Origin: an uncultured Methylophaga sp.
Lineage (GTDB): Bacteria > Pseudomonadota > Gammaproteobacteria > Nitrosococcales > Methylophagaceae
Direction of reading: 5' to 3'
Assembly (NCBI GenBank): GCA_946885755.1
Contig: CAMPHB010000079.1
Location: 1-6,410 of the forward strand
DNA: 6,410 bases
Positions 1 through 6,388 of the stretch are shown here, piece by piece (positions within the stretch are counted from its first letter, which is position 1; each line of letters opens with the position of its first letter). The translations under genes and the position numbers were made by a program. The notes under the pieces are model-generated. The model saw only the letters and a program-made list of their open reading frames with translations. It made no database searches and had not been told where the DNA came from.

Positions 1-2061
1 ACACTGACCGGCATGATGTTCAGTCATATTGCGATGGCCGATCATGGTCCGGCGTTGGATCTGGAACAGCTTGAAGTCACCGCTCAGCAATTAGCACCAG
101 CCGGTGCCAATCGTGCTGATGCACAAGCTGAATTACGCCTGACACCGGGTGGTGTGTCACTGGTTGATTTGGATAATGTCAAAGAAGGTCATGTCGCCAG
201 TTTGGCCGATATGCTGCGTTATGTGCCGGGCGTTTGGGCCAACAGCAGTGCCGGTGGTGAAGAATTATTTTTGTCCAGCCGCGGCAGTAATCTGGATTCG
301 ATTGATTACGATAAAAATGGCGTCAAATTGTTACAGGATGGTTTGCCGATAACCAGCGCTGATGGCAATAATCATAACCGGTTTGTTGACCCGCTCAGCG
401 CCCAGTATGCCGTGGTCGCACGCGGTGCCAATGCGATGAAATACGGTGCCAGTACCCTCGGCGGGGCGATCGATTTTGCAACACCAACGGCTTATGACCT
501 GCCGCGTTTCAGCCTGTTTAGTAACTACGGCAGTCATGGCATGTTTCAGAATCGTATCTCCGCCAGCGGTGTTTACGATGATCAGCTGGATGGCACCATC
601 ACACTCGAAGATCGCCAGTATGACGGCTATCGCGACCAGACCGAGCAGGAGCGTACCGGTATTTATGCTAATGCAGGGCTGGCGCTGACCGATAAAATCT
701 CCACTCGTTTTTATCTGACACATCTGGAAAACGATATCGAACTGCCCGGTGCGTTAACCCGTCAACAAGTCCGTGAAGATCCCGATCAGGCCACACAAGT
801 TGCCAATCTGGGCGATTACCGGCGTGATGTTAAAGCTTTCCGGTTAGCCAATAAAACCACGATTGATATCGACGCCAACCGCCGCCTGGAATTTGGTCTG
901 GCCTTTGAGGAGCAGGAGCTGAATCATCCGATTGTTTTTGGCCAGTTTTTCAGTCTGTACATTCAAAACCGCCAGCGCAATGTTTCGACTATGGCCCGTT
1001 ATCATCATAAGATCGACGATCATCAACTATTGTTTGGTGTGAACTACGCCGAGGCGGATGTCAGTGGTGGTCAATACAACAATGATTTTGGGCAACGCGG
1101 TGCACAGCGCAGTGATGTTCAGGAAGATGCCAGCACACTGGAATTTTATGCCATGGATCGCTGGCAGTTTGCCGATAACTGGACACTGGTGGGCGGCGCG
1201 CAGTTTGTGTCGGCAGATCGTGAAGTCATGCAAACCAGCACTGCCACCGGACAAATCACCAATAACCCGGATGATCGGTATCAGGCGGTCAACCCCAATA
1301 TCGGCCTGATTTACCAGCTGAATGAACAGACCAGCTTGTACAGCAATATCAGTCGTATTTATGAGCCACCAACCAATTACCAACTGACCGATAATACCGG
1401 TGCTAACCCGGTCGAGTTGGATGCCATGAACGGCGTGGTGTTTGAAATCGGTAGCCGCGGCCATTACACACAAAATGACTGGCTGGACTGGAACTGGGAT
1501 GTGTCGCTGTATCACGCAAAAATTAAGGATGAAATTCTGTCCACGGAATTGCCCGGCGCGCAGGGTATCGGACTGGCCACCAATATCGATAAAACTACCC
1601 ATACCGGCATCGAAACGTTGCTGGGTGCGGATATCAAACTGGATAAATCCGGCACTCATCGCCTGACCCCACTGGTTAGCCTGACGCTGAATAACTTCCA
1701 CTTTGATGATGACGATGTCTGGGGTAATAACGAACTGCCGGCCGCGCCTACTTATGCCTTGCGTGGTGAAGTCATGTATCGCCATGCCAACGGTTTTTAT
1801 GCCGGGCCGACCGTTGATCTGATTGGCAAACGCTACGCTGATTTTGCCAACAGCTACACCGTCGATGATTATGCGTTGATGGGCTTAAAAGCGGGCTGGG
1901 AAAACGAGTCTTTCCGGGTGTTTGCCGAAATTCGTAACCTGTTTGACCGCGACCATATTGCCACCCACAGTGTGCAAAGTACTGCGGCTGCCGATGCGGC
2001 TATTCTCTATCCGGGAGAGCCACGTTCTGCTTATGTCGGCGTTGAATATCGCTACTGGTAA
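1..2061 (+). CDS. TonB-dependent outer-membrane receptor, FecA-like (5' end cut by window)
   Basis: Outer-membrane gated porin that imports a ferric chelate or similar ligand using TonB/ExbBD energy. The frame is open to base 1. Residues just before ADHGP look like the end of a signal peptide (MMFSHIAMA), so the true start is probably upstream; the ATG at 13 would leave too short a leader. Numbering from that ATG, a TonB-box-like stretch (LEQLEVTAQ) lies at about 17-25. The plug domain follows at about 55-160, with LRYVPGVW, LSSRGSN, KLLQDGLPI, ARGANAMKYGASTLGGAIDF. The rest is alternating barrel strands, including RIYEPPTNYQ and a late NLFDRDH. The C-terminus YVGVEYRYW ends in an aromatic residue, as Bam-assembled barrels do. 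There is no N-terminal signalling extension. Plug wording resembles FecA-like siderophore receptors (COG4772), but the substrate cannot be read from sequence. Sure of family, unsure of ligand. Confidence 0.95.
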   Translation, partial: TLTGMMFSHIAMADHGPALDLEQLEVTAQQLAPAGANRADAQAELRLTPGGVSLVDLDNVKEGHVASLADMLRYVPGVWANSSAGGEELFLSSRGSNLDSIDYDKNGVKLLQDGLPITSADGNNHNRFVDPLSAQYAVVARGANAMKYGASTLGGAIDFATPTAYDLPRFSLFSNYGSHGMFQNRISASGVYDDQLDGTITLEDRQYDGYRDQTEQERTGIYANAGLALTDKISTRFYLTHLENDIELPGALTRQQVREDPDQATQVANLGDYRRDVKAFRLANKTTIDIDANRRLEFGLAFEEQELNHPIVFGQFFSLYIQNRQRNVSTMARYHHKIDDHQLLFGVNYAEADVSGGQYNNDFGQRGAQRSDVQEDASTLEFYAMDRWQFADNWTLVGGAQFVSADREVMQTSTATGQITNNPDDRYQAVNPNIGLIYQLNEQTSLYSNISRIYEPPTNYQLTDNTGANPVELDAMNGVVFEIGSRGHYTQNDWLDWNWDVSLYHAKIKDEILSTELPGAQGIGLATNIDKTTHTGIETLLGADIKLDKSGTHRLTPLVSLTLNNFHFDDDDVWGNNELPAAPTYALRGEVMYRHANGFYAGPTVDLIGKRYADFANSYTVDDYALMGLKAGWENESFRVFAEIRNLFDRDHIATHSVQSTAAADAAILYPGEPRSAYVGVEYRYW

Positions 2062-2073
2062 ATACAGAAAAGA

Positions 2074-2100
2074 GTCATCCCGACCGCAGCGGAAGGATCT
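2074..2100 (+). repeat. Short palindromic dispersed-type repeat, unit 1 (GTCATCCCGA type)
   Basis: A 27-base unit starting GTCATCCCGA and ending GGATCT, located 12 bases after the receptor stop. ATCC near its start and GGAT near its end can pair, giving a short imperfect hairpin. Units of the form GTCATCCCGA...GGATCT are, from general knowledge, a recurrent intergenic repeat class in many bacterial genomes. Copy number here cannot be tested from one window. Confidence 0.55.
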
Positions 2101-2112
2101 CAAACCAACACT

Positions 2113-2139
2113 GTCATTGCGAACAAAGTGAAGCAATCT
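2113..2139 (+). repeat. Short palindromic dispersed-type repeat, unit 2 (GTCATTGCGA type)
   Basis: A second 27-base unit, starting GTCATTGCGA and ending GCAATCT. It matches unit 1 at 17 of 27 aligned positions, sharing the GTCAT..CGA start and the ATCT end. ATTGC and GCAAT at the two ends are inverted copies, so it can fold. This GTCATTGCGA...AAGCAATCT pattern is also a widespread intergenic repeat form. The two units start 39 bases apart in the same orientation, filling most of the spacer between the receptor and peptidase genes. Confidence 0.55.
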
Positions 2140-2159
2140 GGGTCATGACTAATGACCCA
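2139..2159 (+). other. Perfect 8-bp hairpin over an alternative start codon
   Basis: TGGGTCAT (2139-2146) and ATGACCCA (2152-2159) are exact inverted copies around a 5-base loop. There is no T-tract after it, so it is not a classical terminator. The right arm begins with the upstream candidate ATG (2152) of the M23 peptidase gene, which would be buried if this RNA folds. This favours the downstream ATG at 2185. Confidence 0.6.
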
Positions 2160-2184
2160 CAACGACAATAGGTTGAACGTCGGT

Positions 2185-3273
2185 ATGAGTGACACGCCTG
2201 AAACATCTGATAACGAACAAACACCTGAGCCTGATAATGCCCGGGCGGACAACGAAATCGCTGACCAGCCCCCAATCAAGCCAGCGAAACGTGCCATACG
2301 ATTCTGGTTAATCTTTGGCCTGTTCGCTTTATTAGTTGTTCTTCTTATTGTTCGTGATGACCTGCGACAGAACGTCGCTGAAAGCAGCGAAAGCGCCGTC
2401 CGTTATGTGGCCTTTGATATGTTGGGCTGGTCTCCAAGAGATATCTTTGTCTGGCGTTTACGATTGGCAGGTTTGCTGGATAGCCCACTGGGACAACGCT
2501 GGATAAATGCTGTTGACCTGGCAAGTGAGCAGCCTGTGCAAGCTGGCGGTCAGTACCGCACCACTGAATCCTTTGCCAGCGATGAAGTTGCGGCACATGT
2601 TTATCAGGTAAGGCTTGAACGAGGCGAAAAGCTGATATGGCAATTCACACGACTGGATACTGCTGATAGTCGGCTTTATGCCAGCCTGGAGCGACGTGGA
2701 AAAAACGATGAAGCATGGTCAACCGTTACAGAACTAGACGCAGATGACACTACCAATAGTCAGGTTGTCTCCAAAGCGGGCGACTACCGCATCGTTCTGC
2801 AACCAGAGTTATTTGCCAATGCAGAATATTCATTGGCAATGGCCAATGGCGGTTCATTACCGTTCCCCGTAGCAGGTGCAACACAGCGCGATATTGGCAG
2901 CATCTTTGGTGTTGATCGTGATGGCGGCGCCCGTCAGCATCACGGCGTCGATATCTTTGCCGATAAGGGAACACCCGTCACAGCAGTGATTGATGGCCAT
3001 GTTCGAACCGGTACAAGTGCCCGTGGCGGTAAACACGTCTGGCTATCCGGCAGCATGATTGGTCTTGGCAGTGCCCGTTATTATTACGCCCATCTGGATG
3101 CATTCGAAGTCGAGTCCGGCGACAAAGTTAAAAAAGGTGAGATCCTTGGATACATGGGTAATACAGGCAACGCTGTTACCACGCCACCGCATCTTCACTT
3201 TGGCATTTACTCGGGCGGCCCGGTTGATCCTGCACCTTTTCTGAAACCCGAGCCGGTATTACCTGATCTCTAA
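2185..3273 (+). CDS. Membrane-anchored M23 family metallopeptidase (LytM/peptidoglycan hydrolase type)
   Basis: Zinc endopeptidase expected to cut peptidoglycan cross-links or peptides in the periplasm. Residue numbers count from the alternative ATG at 2152. An acidic, Pro-rich cytoplasmic N-tail is followed by one transmembrane helix (FWLIFGLFALLVVLLIV, 51-67), so the remainder faces the periplasm. A beta-rich middle region (about 140-240, VYQVRLERGEKLIWQF to YSLAMANG) resembles a PPC-type domain. The C-terminal M23 domain has every expected motif: HHGVD (H263, D267), YAHL (H314) and HLHF (H347, H349), which argues it is active rather than a degenerate activator. The start is uncertain. ATG 2152 has no Shine-Dalgarno and lies in a hairpin; ATG 2185 has only a weak AGG 12 bases upstream. 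No partner gene overlaps it. The 3' end has a diverged partial copy near 4173-4227. Confidence 0.93.
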   Translation: MSDTPETSDNEQTPEPDNARADNEIADQPPIKPAKRAIRFWLIFGLFALLVVLLIVRDDLRQNVAESSESAVRYVAFDMLGWSPRDIFVWRLRLAGLLDSPLGQRWINAVDLASEQPVQAGGQYRTTESFASDEVAAHVYQVRLERGEKLIWQFTRLDTADSRLYASLERRGKNDEAWSTVTELDADDTTNSQVVSKAGDYRIVLQPELFANAEYSLAMANGGSLPFPVAGATQRDIGSIFGVDRDGGARQHHGVDIFADKGTPVTAVIDGHVRTGTSARGGKHVWLSGSMIGLGSARYYYAHLDAFEVESGDKVKKGEILGYMGNTGNAVTTPPHLHFGIYSGGPVDPAPFLKPEPVLPDL

Positions 3274-3402
3274 ACATCTTGATGGGCTGCTTCATCCCAG
3301 TTGATCAACATCTATAACTTATGAGTTTGCCAGCCATTTAAATCTGTAAAATATTCAAGCCACGACATCCGCAATGGATTAGGAAAAAAGGAAATCAGGT
3401 TA
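3274..3402 (+). repeat. Long imperfect direct repeat, copy A
   Basis: The spacer right after the peptidase stop matches the spacer at about 5949-6080. The core is strongest: 3323-3334 (GAGTTTGCCAGC) equals 6001-6012 exactly, then AAATCTGT, AATATTCA, CCAC, CAAT and GATT blocks recur in order with small gaps. By hand the core is about 75% identical over roughly 58 columns. Weaker matches extend left (GCTGCTTCA versus GCAGCTTCA, then TTGATCAA) and right (AAATCA.GTT versus AAATCAAGTT). It contains the 10-base palindrome GTTGATCAAC at 3300-3309. No ORF is supported inside. Confidence 0.65.
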
Positions 3403-3421
3403 TGGAATGTACACAATTCCA
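3403..3421 (+). other. Hairpin in spacer
   Basis: TGGAAT (3403-3408) and ATTCCA (3416-3421) form a perfect 6-bp inverted repeat around a 7-base loop, just past repeat copy A. No T-run follows. Role unknown; a protein-binding site or structured 5' leader are both possible. Confidence 0.4.
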
Positions 3422-3441
3422 AACATCAATAAATCAATTCA

Positions 3442-3457
3442 GCCCGGGTAACCGGGC
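3442..3457 (+). terminator. GC-rich hairpin, possible terminator without T-tract
   Basis: GCCCGG (3442-3447), loop GTAA, CCGGGC (3452-3457): a perfect and very stable 6-bp stem. It is followed by GTTATC rather than a T-run, so intrinsic termination would be weak. It lies between the peptidase gene and the lipoprotein gene and could end the former's transcript or structure the latter's leader. Confidence 0.35.
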
Positions 3458-3529
3458 GTTATCAGAAACCATGCCGGGGTGCGCCAGTCGATGTCAGCCT
3501 GTGTGCCACTCATCATGGTCACTGTCCTA

Positions 3530-4051
3530 ATGCGTGTTGCTCATCTCATTGTTTTTCTCGCCATAGCATTGGTCCTCGGTGCGTGCGAACCAGAACCGGA
3601 ATTGTCTGCCGATGATCAAATAAATAACGCAAACTCCGCGCAGGCAGCCTCGCCTCAGAAGCCCACTACAGCTCCCTCTGATCAGGTGACACAAAAAGGT
3701 GATCGGACACCGGAGACGGACCCATGGCTCTTCGAGGGAATTCCCAACTTTGAAGACCTTTTGGCTGGACGGGATGGTGACTGGCTTGTTGTGCTCGGCT
3801 CATCTGTTCACTCCGGAAAACCATCGGCACCGACTATCATGGCGACAACTGATCCCAAACTTGCGGCCGTCCAACAGCAGGTGTGGAACACTGGTCGTGT
3901 TCCATTTGTGGTGGATTCTACAGAGCTGCCGGGGTTTGAGCCGGGCTTCACAGTCGTCGTGTTGGGCCCTTACACAAAGGCGCAGGCCGAAGATCAGCTT
4001 GCTGCAATCAGCGGGGTAGTGTCAGATGCTTACCTCAAGCAGGGATGGTAA
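3530..4051 (+). CDS. Outer-membrane lipoprotein with SPOR-like C-terminal region
   Basis: Predicted 173-residue lipoprotein. The chosen ATG gives a compact type II signal peptide, MRVAHLIVFLAIALVLGAC, with lipobox LGA-Cys19. Residue +2 is Glu, not Asp, so Lol sorting to the outer membrane is expected. An in-frame GTG at 3479 and ATGs at 3491 and 3515 would add up to 17 residues, but none has a convincing Shine-Dalgarno. After the Cys comes a Pro/Gln/Ser/Thr-rich, probably disordered linker (about 20-70). From about 84 to the end, two beta/alpha units (DWLVVLGSSV..., FTVVVLGPYTKAQAEDQLAAI...VSDAYLKQGW) look like a SPOR-type peptidoglycan-binding fold. The GPY...A...L...VSDAYLK pattern is the main clue. 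The neighbouring M23 peptidase fits a cell-wall role, but they are 256 bases apart and not clearly co-transcribed. Domain call is inference; lipoprotein call is firm. Confidence 0.85.
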   Translation: MRVAHLIVFLAIALVLGACEPEPELSADDQINNANSAQAASPQKPTTAPSDQVTQKGDRTPETDPWLFEGIPNFEDLLAGRDGDWLVVLGSSVHSGKPSAPTIMATTDPKLAAVQQQVWNTGRVPFVVDSTELPGFEPGFTVVVLGPYTKAQAEDQLAAISGVVSDAYLKQGW

Positions 4052-4065
4052 CGGCTGTTTTTTTT
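4036..4065 (+). terminator. Weak candidate terminator after lipoprotein gene
   Basis: An 8-T run (4058-4065) starts 7 bases past the stop codon at 4049-4051. AAGCAG before the stop can pair with CTGTTT (one G-U pair) across a loop of about 13 bases, giving a poor stem leading into the T-run. The T-tract is clear, the stem is marginal. Confidence 0.3.
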
Positions 4066-4118
4066 GTGCTTTATAATCATTCGTCTCATTGGTTCTACAA
4101 TACTTGTCTGTAATCCAA

Positions 4119-4135
4119 GGTGATGGCAAATCACC
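4119..4135 (+). other. Perfect 6-bp hairpin in spacer
   Basis: GGTGAT (4119-4124), loop GGCAA, ATCACC (4130-4135). No T-tract follows. It lies upstream of the M23-tail remnant and could be an operator or RNA structure; nothing identifies it further. Confidence 0.35.
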
Positions 4136-4161
4136 AATCTACCGGAAATCAAATTGTATGA

Positions 4162-4305
4162 CCCTTGATCCTCTCAGACGGGCCGGTTGATCCTGCAGCT
4201 GTTCTGAAATCAAAGTCCGTGTTGCCTACGGATAATATCGGGTTTGGTGAGCTAACTTTTAAAGTGAAGCTCGCTGCTACTCATCACAAATTTAAGCGGA
4301 TATGA
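4162..4305 (+). pseudogene. Remnant of an M23 peptidase gene 3' end
   Basis: Bases 4173-4227 match 3210-3264, the tail of the M23 gene, at 43 of 55 positions without gaps and in the same reading frame. The peptides are SDGPVDPAAVLKSKSVLP here and SGGPVDPAPFLKPEPVLP in the intact gene, 12 of 18 identical. Many base differences are at third positions (TCG/TCA, GTA/GTG, TTA/TTG), so the source was probably a protein-coding paralogue rather than a recent copy. A TGA at 4159-4161 closes the frame just upstream, and the zinc-binding HxH region is absent. After the match the frame stays open to a TGA at 4303-4305, which overlaps the porin ATG as ATGA; the intervening residues (DNIGFGELTFKVKL) are unrecognised. 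No start codon or ribosome site is evident, so it is best read as a gene fragment. Confidence 0.7.
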
Positions 4306-5036
4306 AATTGATTAAAAAATACGGCCTGGTGAATGGGCTCTGCCTGCTCATTATTATGATAAGCGTGCCCGGAATAACCCATGCACAAATACAAGCCAAC
4401 ACCAGCCTGAAATCGAAGTATATTTGGGGCGGCGTCGAGATGGGCGATGGTGCTGTCGTACAAGGTAACCTCAAATACACTGCTGAAAACGGTCTGTTTG
4501 TTGGTGGGATGTTTTCCACGCTGGATTTCAGTCATCCCGGTAATAACCAAATTGATATTAAGGCGGGATACAGCGGTTCGTTAGGTCAGCTTAATTATGA
4601 AACCGGTCTAGTCAGGCACGGTTTTACTGGCGATAGCCCCACCGATGAGGACGCTGGTGTACTTAGATCTTTCTTTTCCGGTTCTCTCGGAAGTATGCAT
4701 TTCATCGTGTTAAGTCCGCTTAACGATTCGAACTGGACTTCAGCGGGTGATGTTTATGCCAATATCGGCTTTGTACAACCCCTGCCAGCCGAGTTTCGCT
4801 TTGCTGTCAACGCAGGGGCGTATTATTTTAATGATGATGCAGTCTTTAGCGATGGCCGGGTCGCTTTTGAGAAGACGCAATCATTTGCCTTTCGGGATGC
4901 CACACTGAGTATCAATCGTGCCGTTACCGGAATGCCGTTAGACTTGGGGCTGCATTACTCGATTGGTGGCGAGCGGCAGAATGGCCTGGAACTGGACGAC
5001 CATGTCTGGTTTAGCATCAATATGCGTCTGCCCTGA
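4302..5036 (+). CDS. TorF family putative porin (Gcw_chp-like outer-membrane beta barrel)
   Basis: A 244-residue predicted outer-membrane barrel. Residues 1-28 are a classic signal peptide: MKLIKKYG, a hydrophobic core, then THA before Gln29 as the cleavage site. The mature part begins with TSLKSKYIWGGVEMGDGAVVQGNLKY, then GLFVGGMFSTLDF and QIDIKAGYSGSLGQLNYETGLVRHGF. This order (surface-exposed start, 'V.QG...Y..GLF.G...S..DF', then 'ID..AGYSG..G...Y..G') is the hallmark of the TorF/Gcw_chp family, whose members are usually of about this length. It ends in a strand, VWFSINMRLP. Family members are annotated as putative porins; the solute is not known. The start has only a weak upstream AAGCGG at 3-base spacing. 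The gene is flanked by long spacers, so it is probably transcribed alone or with the hydrolase 66 bases downstream. Confidence 0.85.
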   Translation: MKLIKKYGLVNGLCLLIIMISVPGITHAQIQANTSLKSKYIWGGVEMGDGAVVQGNLKYTAENGLFVGGMFSTLDFSHPGNNQIDIKAGYSGSLGQLNYETGLVRHGFTGDSPTDEDAGVLRSFFSGSLGSMHFIVLSPLNDSNWTSAGDVYANIGFVQPLPAEFRFAVNAGAYYFNDDAVFSDGRVAFEKTQSFAFRDATLSINRAVTGMPLDLGLHYSIGGERQNGLELDDHVWFSINMRLP

Positions 5037-5049
5037 AACGGTTTATCTT

Positions 5050-5065
5050 ACTTCTATGCGGAAGT
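5050..5065 (+). other. Small hairpin between porin and hydrolase genes
   Basis: ACTTC (5050-5054) and GAAGT (5061-5065) are inverted copies around TATGCG, 13 bases after the porin stop. No T-run follows. Low significance on its own. Confidence 0.25.
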
Positions 5066-5086
5066 GCATCCCCTTAGAATGCGACT

Positions 5087-5093
5087 AGGGAGG
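5087..5093 (+). promoter_or_regulatory. Ribosome binding site that sets the hydrolase start
   Basis: AGGGAGG is a strong Shine-Dalgarno. It directly abuts the ATG at 5094 (no spacing) but stands 9 bases from the ATG at 5103, and therefore selects 5103. The GTG at 5064 has no such site and would put an extra charged segment before the signal peptide. Confidence 0.7.
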
Positions 5094-5102
5094 ATGAATC
5101 CG

Positions 5103-5942
5103 ATGATTACTCCAAAAACGTATTTATTTGTTTTATTGCTTGTCCTGCCAAATTTCGCATTTTCAGCCGATCGGGAAGCGACCGTATGTGGCTGGTTTAA
5201 AGAGCGGTTGGTTTTTACCATGTGGAGTTCGATGGCTCCGAATCCTGATGCGTCCAGAGTTGCCGTATATGACCTTATCCAGAGAACAGAATTTACCACC
5301 GCTGATAACAAAGTTCTGAGGGGTTACAAATATCTGGCACAAGATGAAAACGGCCTGGCAACAGAACCCAAAGGCTACATTCTGATGGCGATGGGTAATG
5401 CCATGATAGCCGACCAAGTGATTACTGGTTTAGAGCGTTTTTCTCAGCGCGGTTACGATACCTATATTTTTGATTACCGCGGCTACGGCGAGTCACAAGG
5501 CAAACGCAGAATTAACGCCATCATCGAAGACTACAAAGAATTAGTTGATCACCTGAACGGACAATATGAAAAACAGCTGCTTTATGGGGTTTCTCTTGGT
5601 GGTGCTGTTATCGCCAACGTAATAGGAAGTGGCGCGCAGTATGATCGCGCGGTGATTGATGCCAGCCCAAGCAGGCTATCACCTCACGGCTGTCCAGAGC
5701 GTATCTATCCTGCTTAAATTTTTCCAGTTTATGCAAAAAACCTATTGGTCATAACCGGTGAAATCGACTCTATTCTTGGCAACGAAATGACGTCAGAGTT
5801 TAGAGAGCGAGCCGAGCAAAAAGGGGCGACGGTTTTTCATGGCCCAAATTATTCCCATCCTTTTATGGACAGCAGTCATGACATTCATAATGAGCGATTA
5901 AATCGAGTGATTAATTTTCTGGATGGTAGTGAGGGCAATTGA
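5103..5942 (+). pseudogene. Secreted alpha/beta hydrolase interrupted by one in-frame TAA stop
   Basis: From ATG 5103 the protein starts with a signal peptide, MITPKTYLFVLLLVLPNFAFSA before Asp23. The alpha/beta-hydrolase core follows: KGYILMAMGN (90-99), DYRGYGES (124-131) and the nucleophile elbow GVSLGG with Ser164. A TAA at 5715-5717 (codon 205) ends translation. The same frame continues without any indel to a TGA at 5940-5942 and encodes NLLVITGEIDSILGNEM with candidate acid Asp222 and YSHPFMD with candidate catalytic His252. So all the missing triad residues sit just past the stop, and the restored length of 279 codons suits a single-domain hydrolase. TAA is one change from CAA, AAA or GAA. 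The 204-residue product would lack acid and His and should be inactive. Alternatives are sequencing error or readthrough. Substrate unknown. No ribosome site supports separate translation of the 3' part. Confidence 0.85.
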
Positions 5943-5948
5943 TGGCTG

Positions 5949-6080
5949 AACACAGGATAGGCAGCTTCAAGCCTGTTTGATCAATTCCATATCCATCATA
6001 GAGTTTGCCAGCAATGCAAATCTGTGGAATATTCAGACCACAGCACTCAATAGATTGGATAAATGAAAATCAAGTTGGTT
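5949..6080 (+). repeat. Long imperfect direct repeat, copy B
   Basis: Non-coding spacer after the hydrolase gene, matching copy A at 3274-3402 in the same orientation. Exact shared blocks in order include GAGTTTGCCAGC (6001-6012), AAATCTGT, AATATTCA and CCAC, with short gaps later. The upstream TTGATCAA palindrome corresponds to GTTGATCAAC in copy A. Both copies begin close after a gene's stop codon (1 and 7 bases) and neither encodes a supported ORF. Between them lie the lipoprotein, the M23 remnant, the porin and the hydrolase. Confidence 0.65.
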
Positions 6081-6157
6081 GAACCATTAACACATTATTT
6101 ACTCATCTATTTGAGATAAAAAACGAAAAACATTTATGGTAACGAAAGGAAGTCGAA

Positions 6158-6361
6158 GTGCCAGAATATAAACTAGTATCACTTAAAATTTCTCTACCTC
6201 CGTTTCGTAAGCTCAAAAAAATAGAAATCAATTTCTCTGAAAGAATAACTTTGATTGCAGGACATAATGGTATAGGCAAGTCCACTATACTAGGTCTAGT
6301 GGCAAACGGTTCAGGACTCACAGAGAAGACTTTCATTACTTACTCTGGTCGTACATTGTAG
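6158..6361 (+). pseudogene. Truncated AAA/SMC-like ATPase (N-terminus only, cut by an insertion)
   Basis: Starts at GTG 6158, with AAGGA 7 bases upstream. The 67 residues are the N-terminal piece of an SMC/ABC-type AAA ATPase: a beta strand (YKLVSLKISL), FRKLKKIEINFSERITLIAG, then the Walker A loop GHNGIGKST (35-43) followed by ILGLVANGSGL. Such proteins normally run for several hundred residues with Walker B and signature motifs, all absent here. Reading ends at TAG 6359-6361, where insertion-sequence-like DNA begins, so the stop is probably supplied by the insertion. At about 36% G+C (hand count over 6161-6355) it is poorer in G+C than the upstream genes, hinting at horizontal origin. ATPases of this kind occur in DNA repair and in phage-defence systems; which one cannot be told from this fragment. 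The rest of the gene may lie beyond the insertion. Confidence 0.7.
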
Positions 6362-6388
6362 TGGTTTACTGATCCCGGACACCATATT

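Noticed and set aside
1027..1785. Long open frame on the minus strand inside the receptor gene
   Set aside because: It lies wholly opposite a strong TonB-receptor frame, has no recognisable domain and no signal or ribosome site; it is a shadow of the real gene.
1885..2136. Minus-strand frame across the receptor 3' end and the repeats, with FVRNDS and RCGRDDS peptides
   Set aside because: These peptides are the known spurious translation of the GTCATTGCGA/GTCATCCCGA repeat units, not a protein.
4049..4077. Sigma-70 promoter with TATAAT at 4072-4077
   Set aside because: The -10 hexamer is perfect but the position 17 bases upstream (about 4049-4054, TAACGG) is not a -35 box; the region is T-rich so a chance match is likely.
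4081..4170. Third copy of the long repeat
   Set aside because: Only a short GGAAATCA-like stretch and some AT-rich similarity match copies A and B; the diagnostic GAGTTTGCCAGC block is missing.
5715..5717. Programmed recoding at the hydrolase stop, such as selenocysteine
   Set aside because: The codon is TAA, not TGA, and no following stem-loop suited to recoding was seen; a nonsense mutation is simpler.
3274..6080. Integron cassette array, with the repeated spacers as attC sites
   Set aside because: Spacers recur after single genes, but I could not find paired GTTRRRY/RYYYAAC core sites or the typical attC ends in either copy, and no integrase is present.
6111..6141. Promoter TTGAGA with TATGGT for the ATPase gene
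   Set aside because: The -35 is fair, but spacing is 18 and TATGGT is a weak -10; transcription would start almost on the ribosome site. Not strong enough to list.
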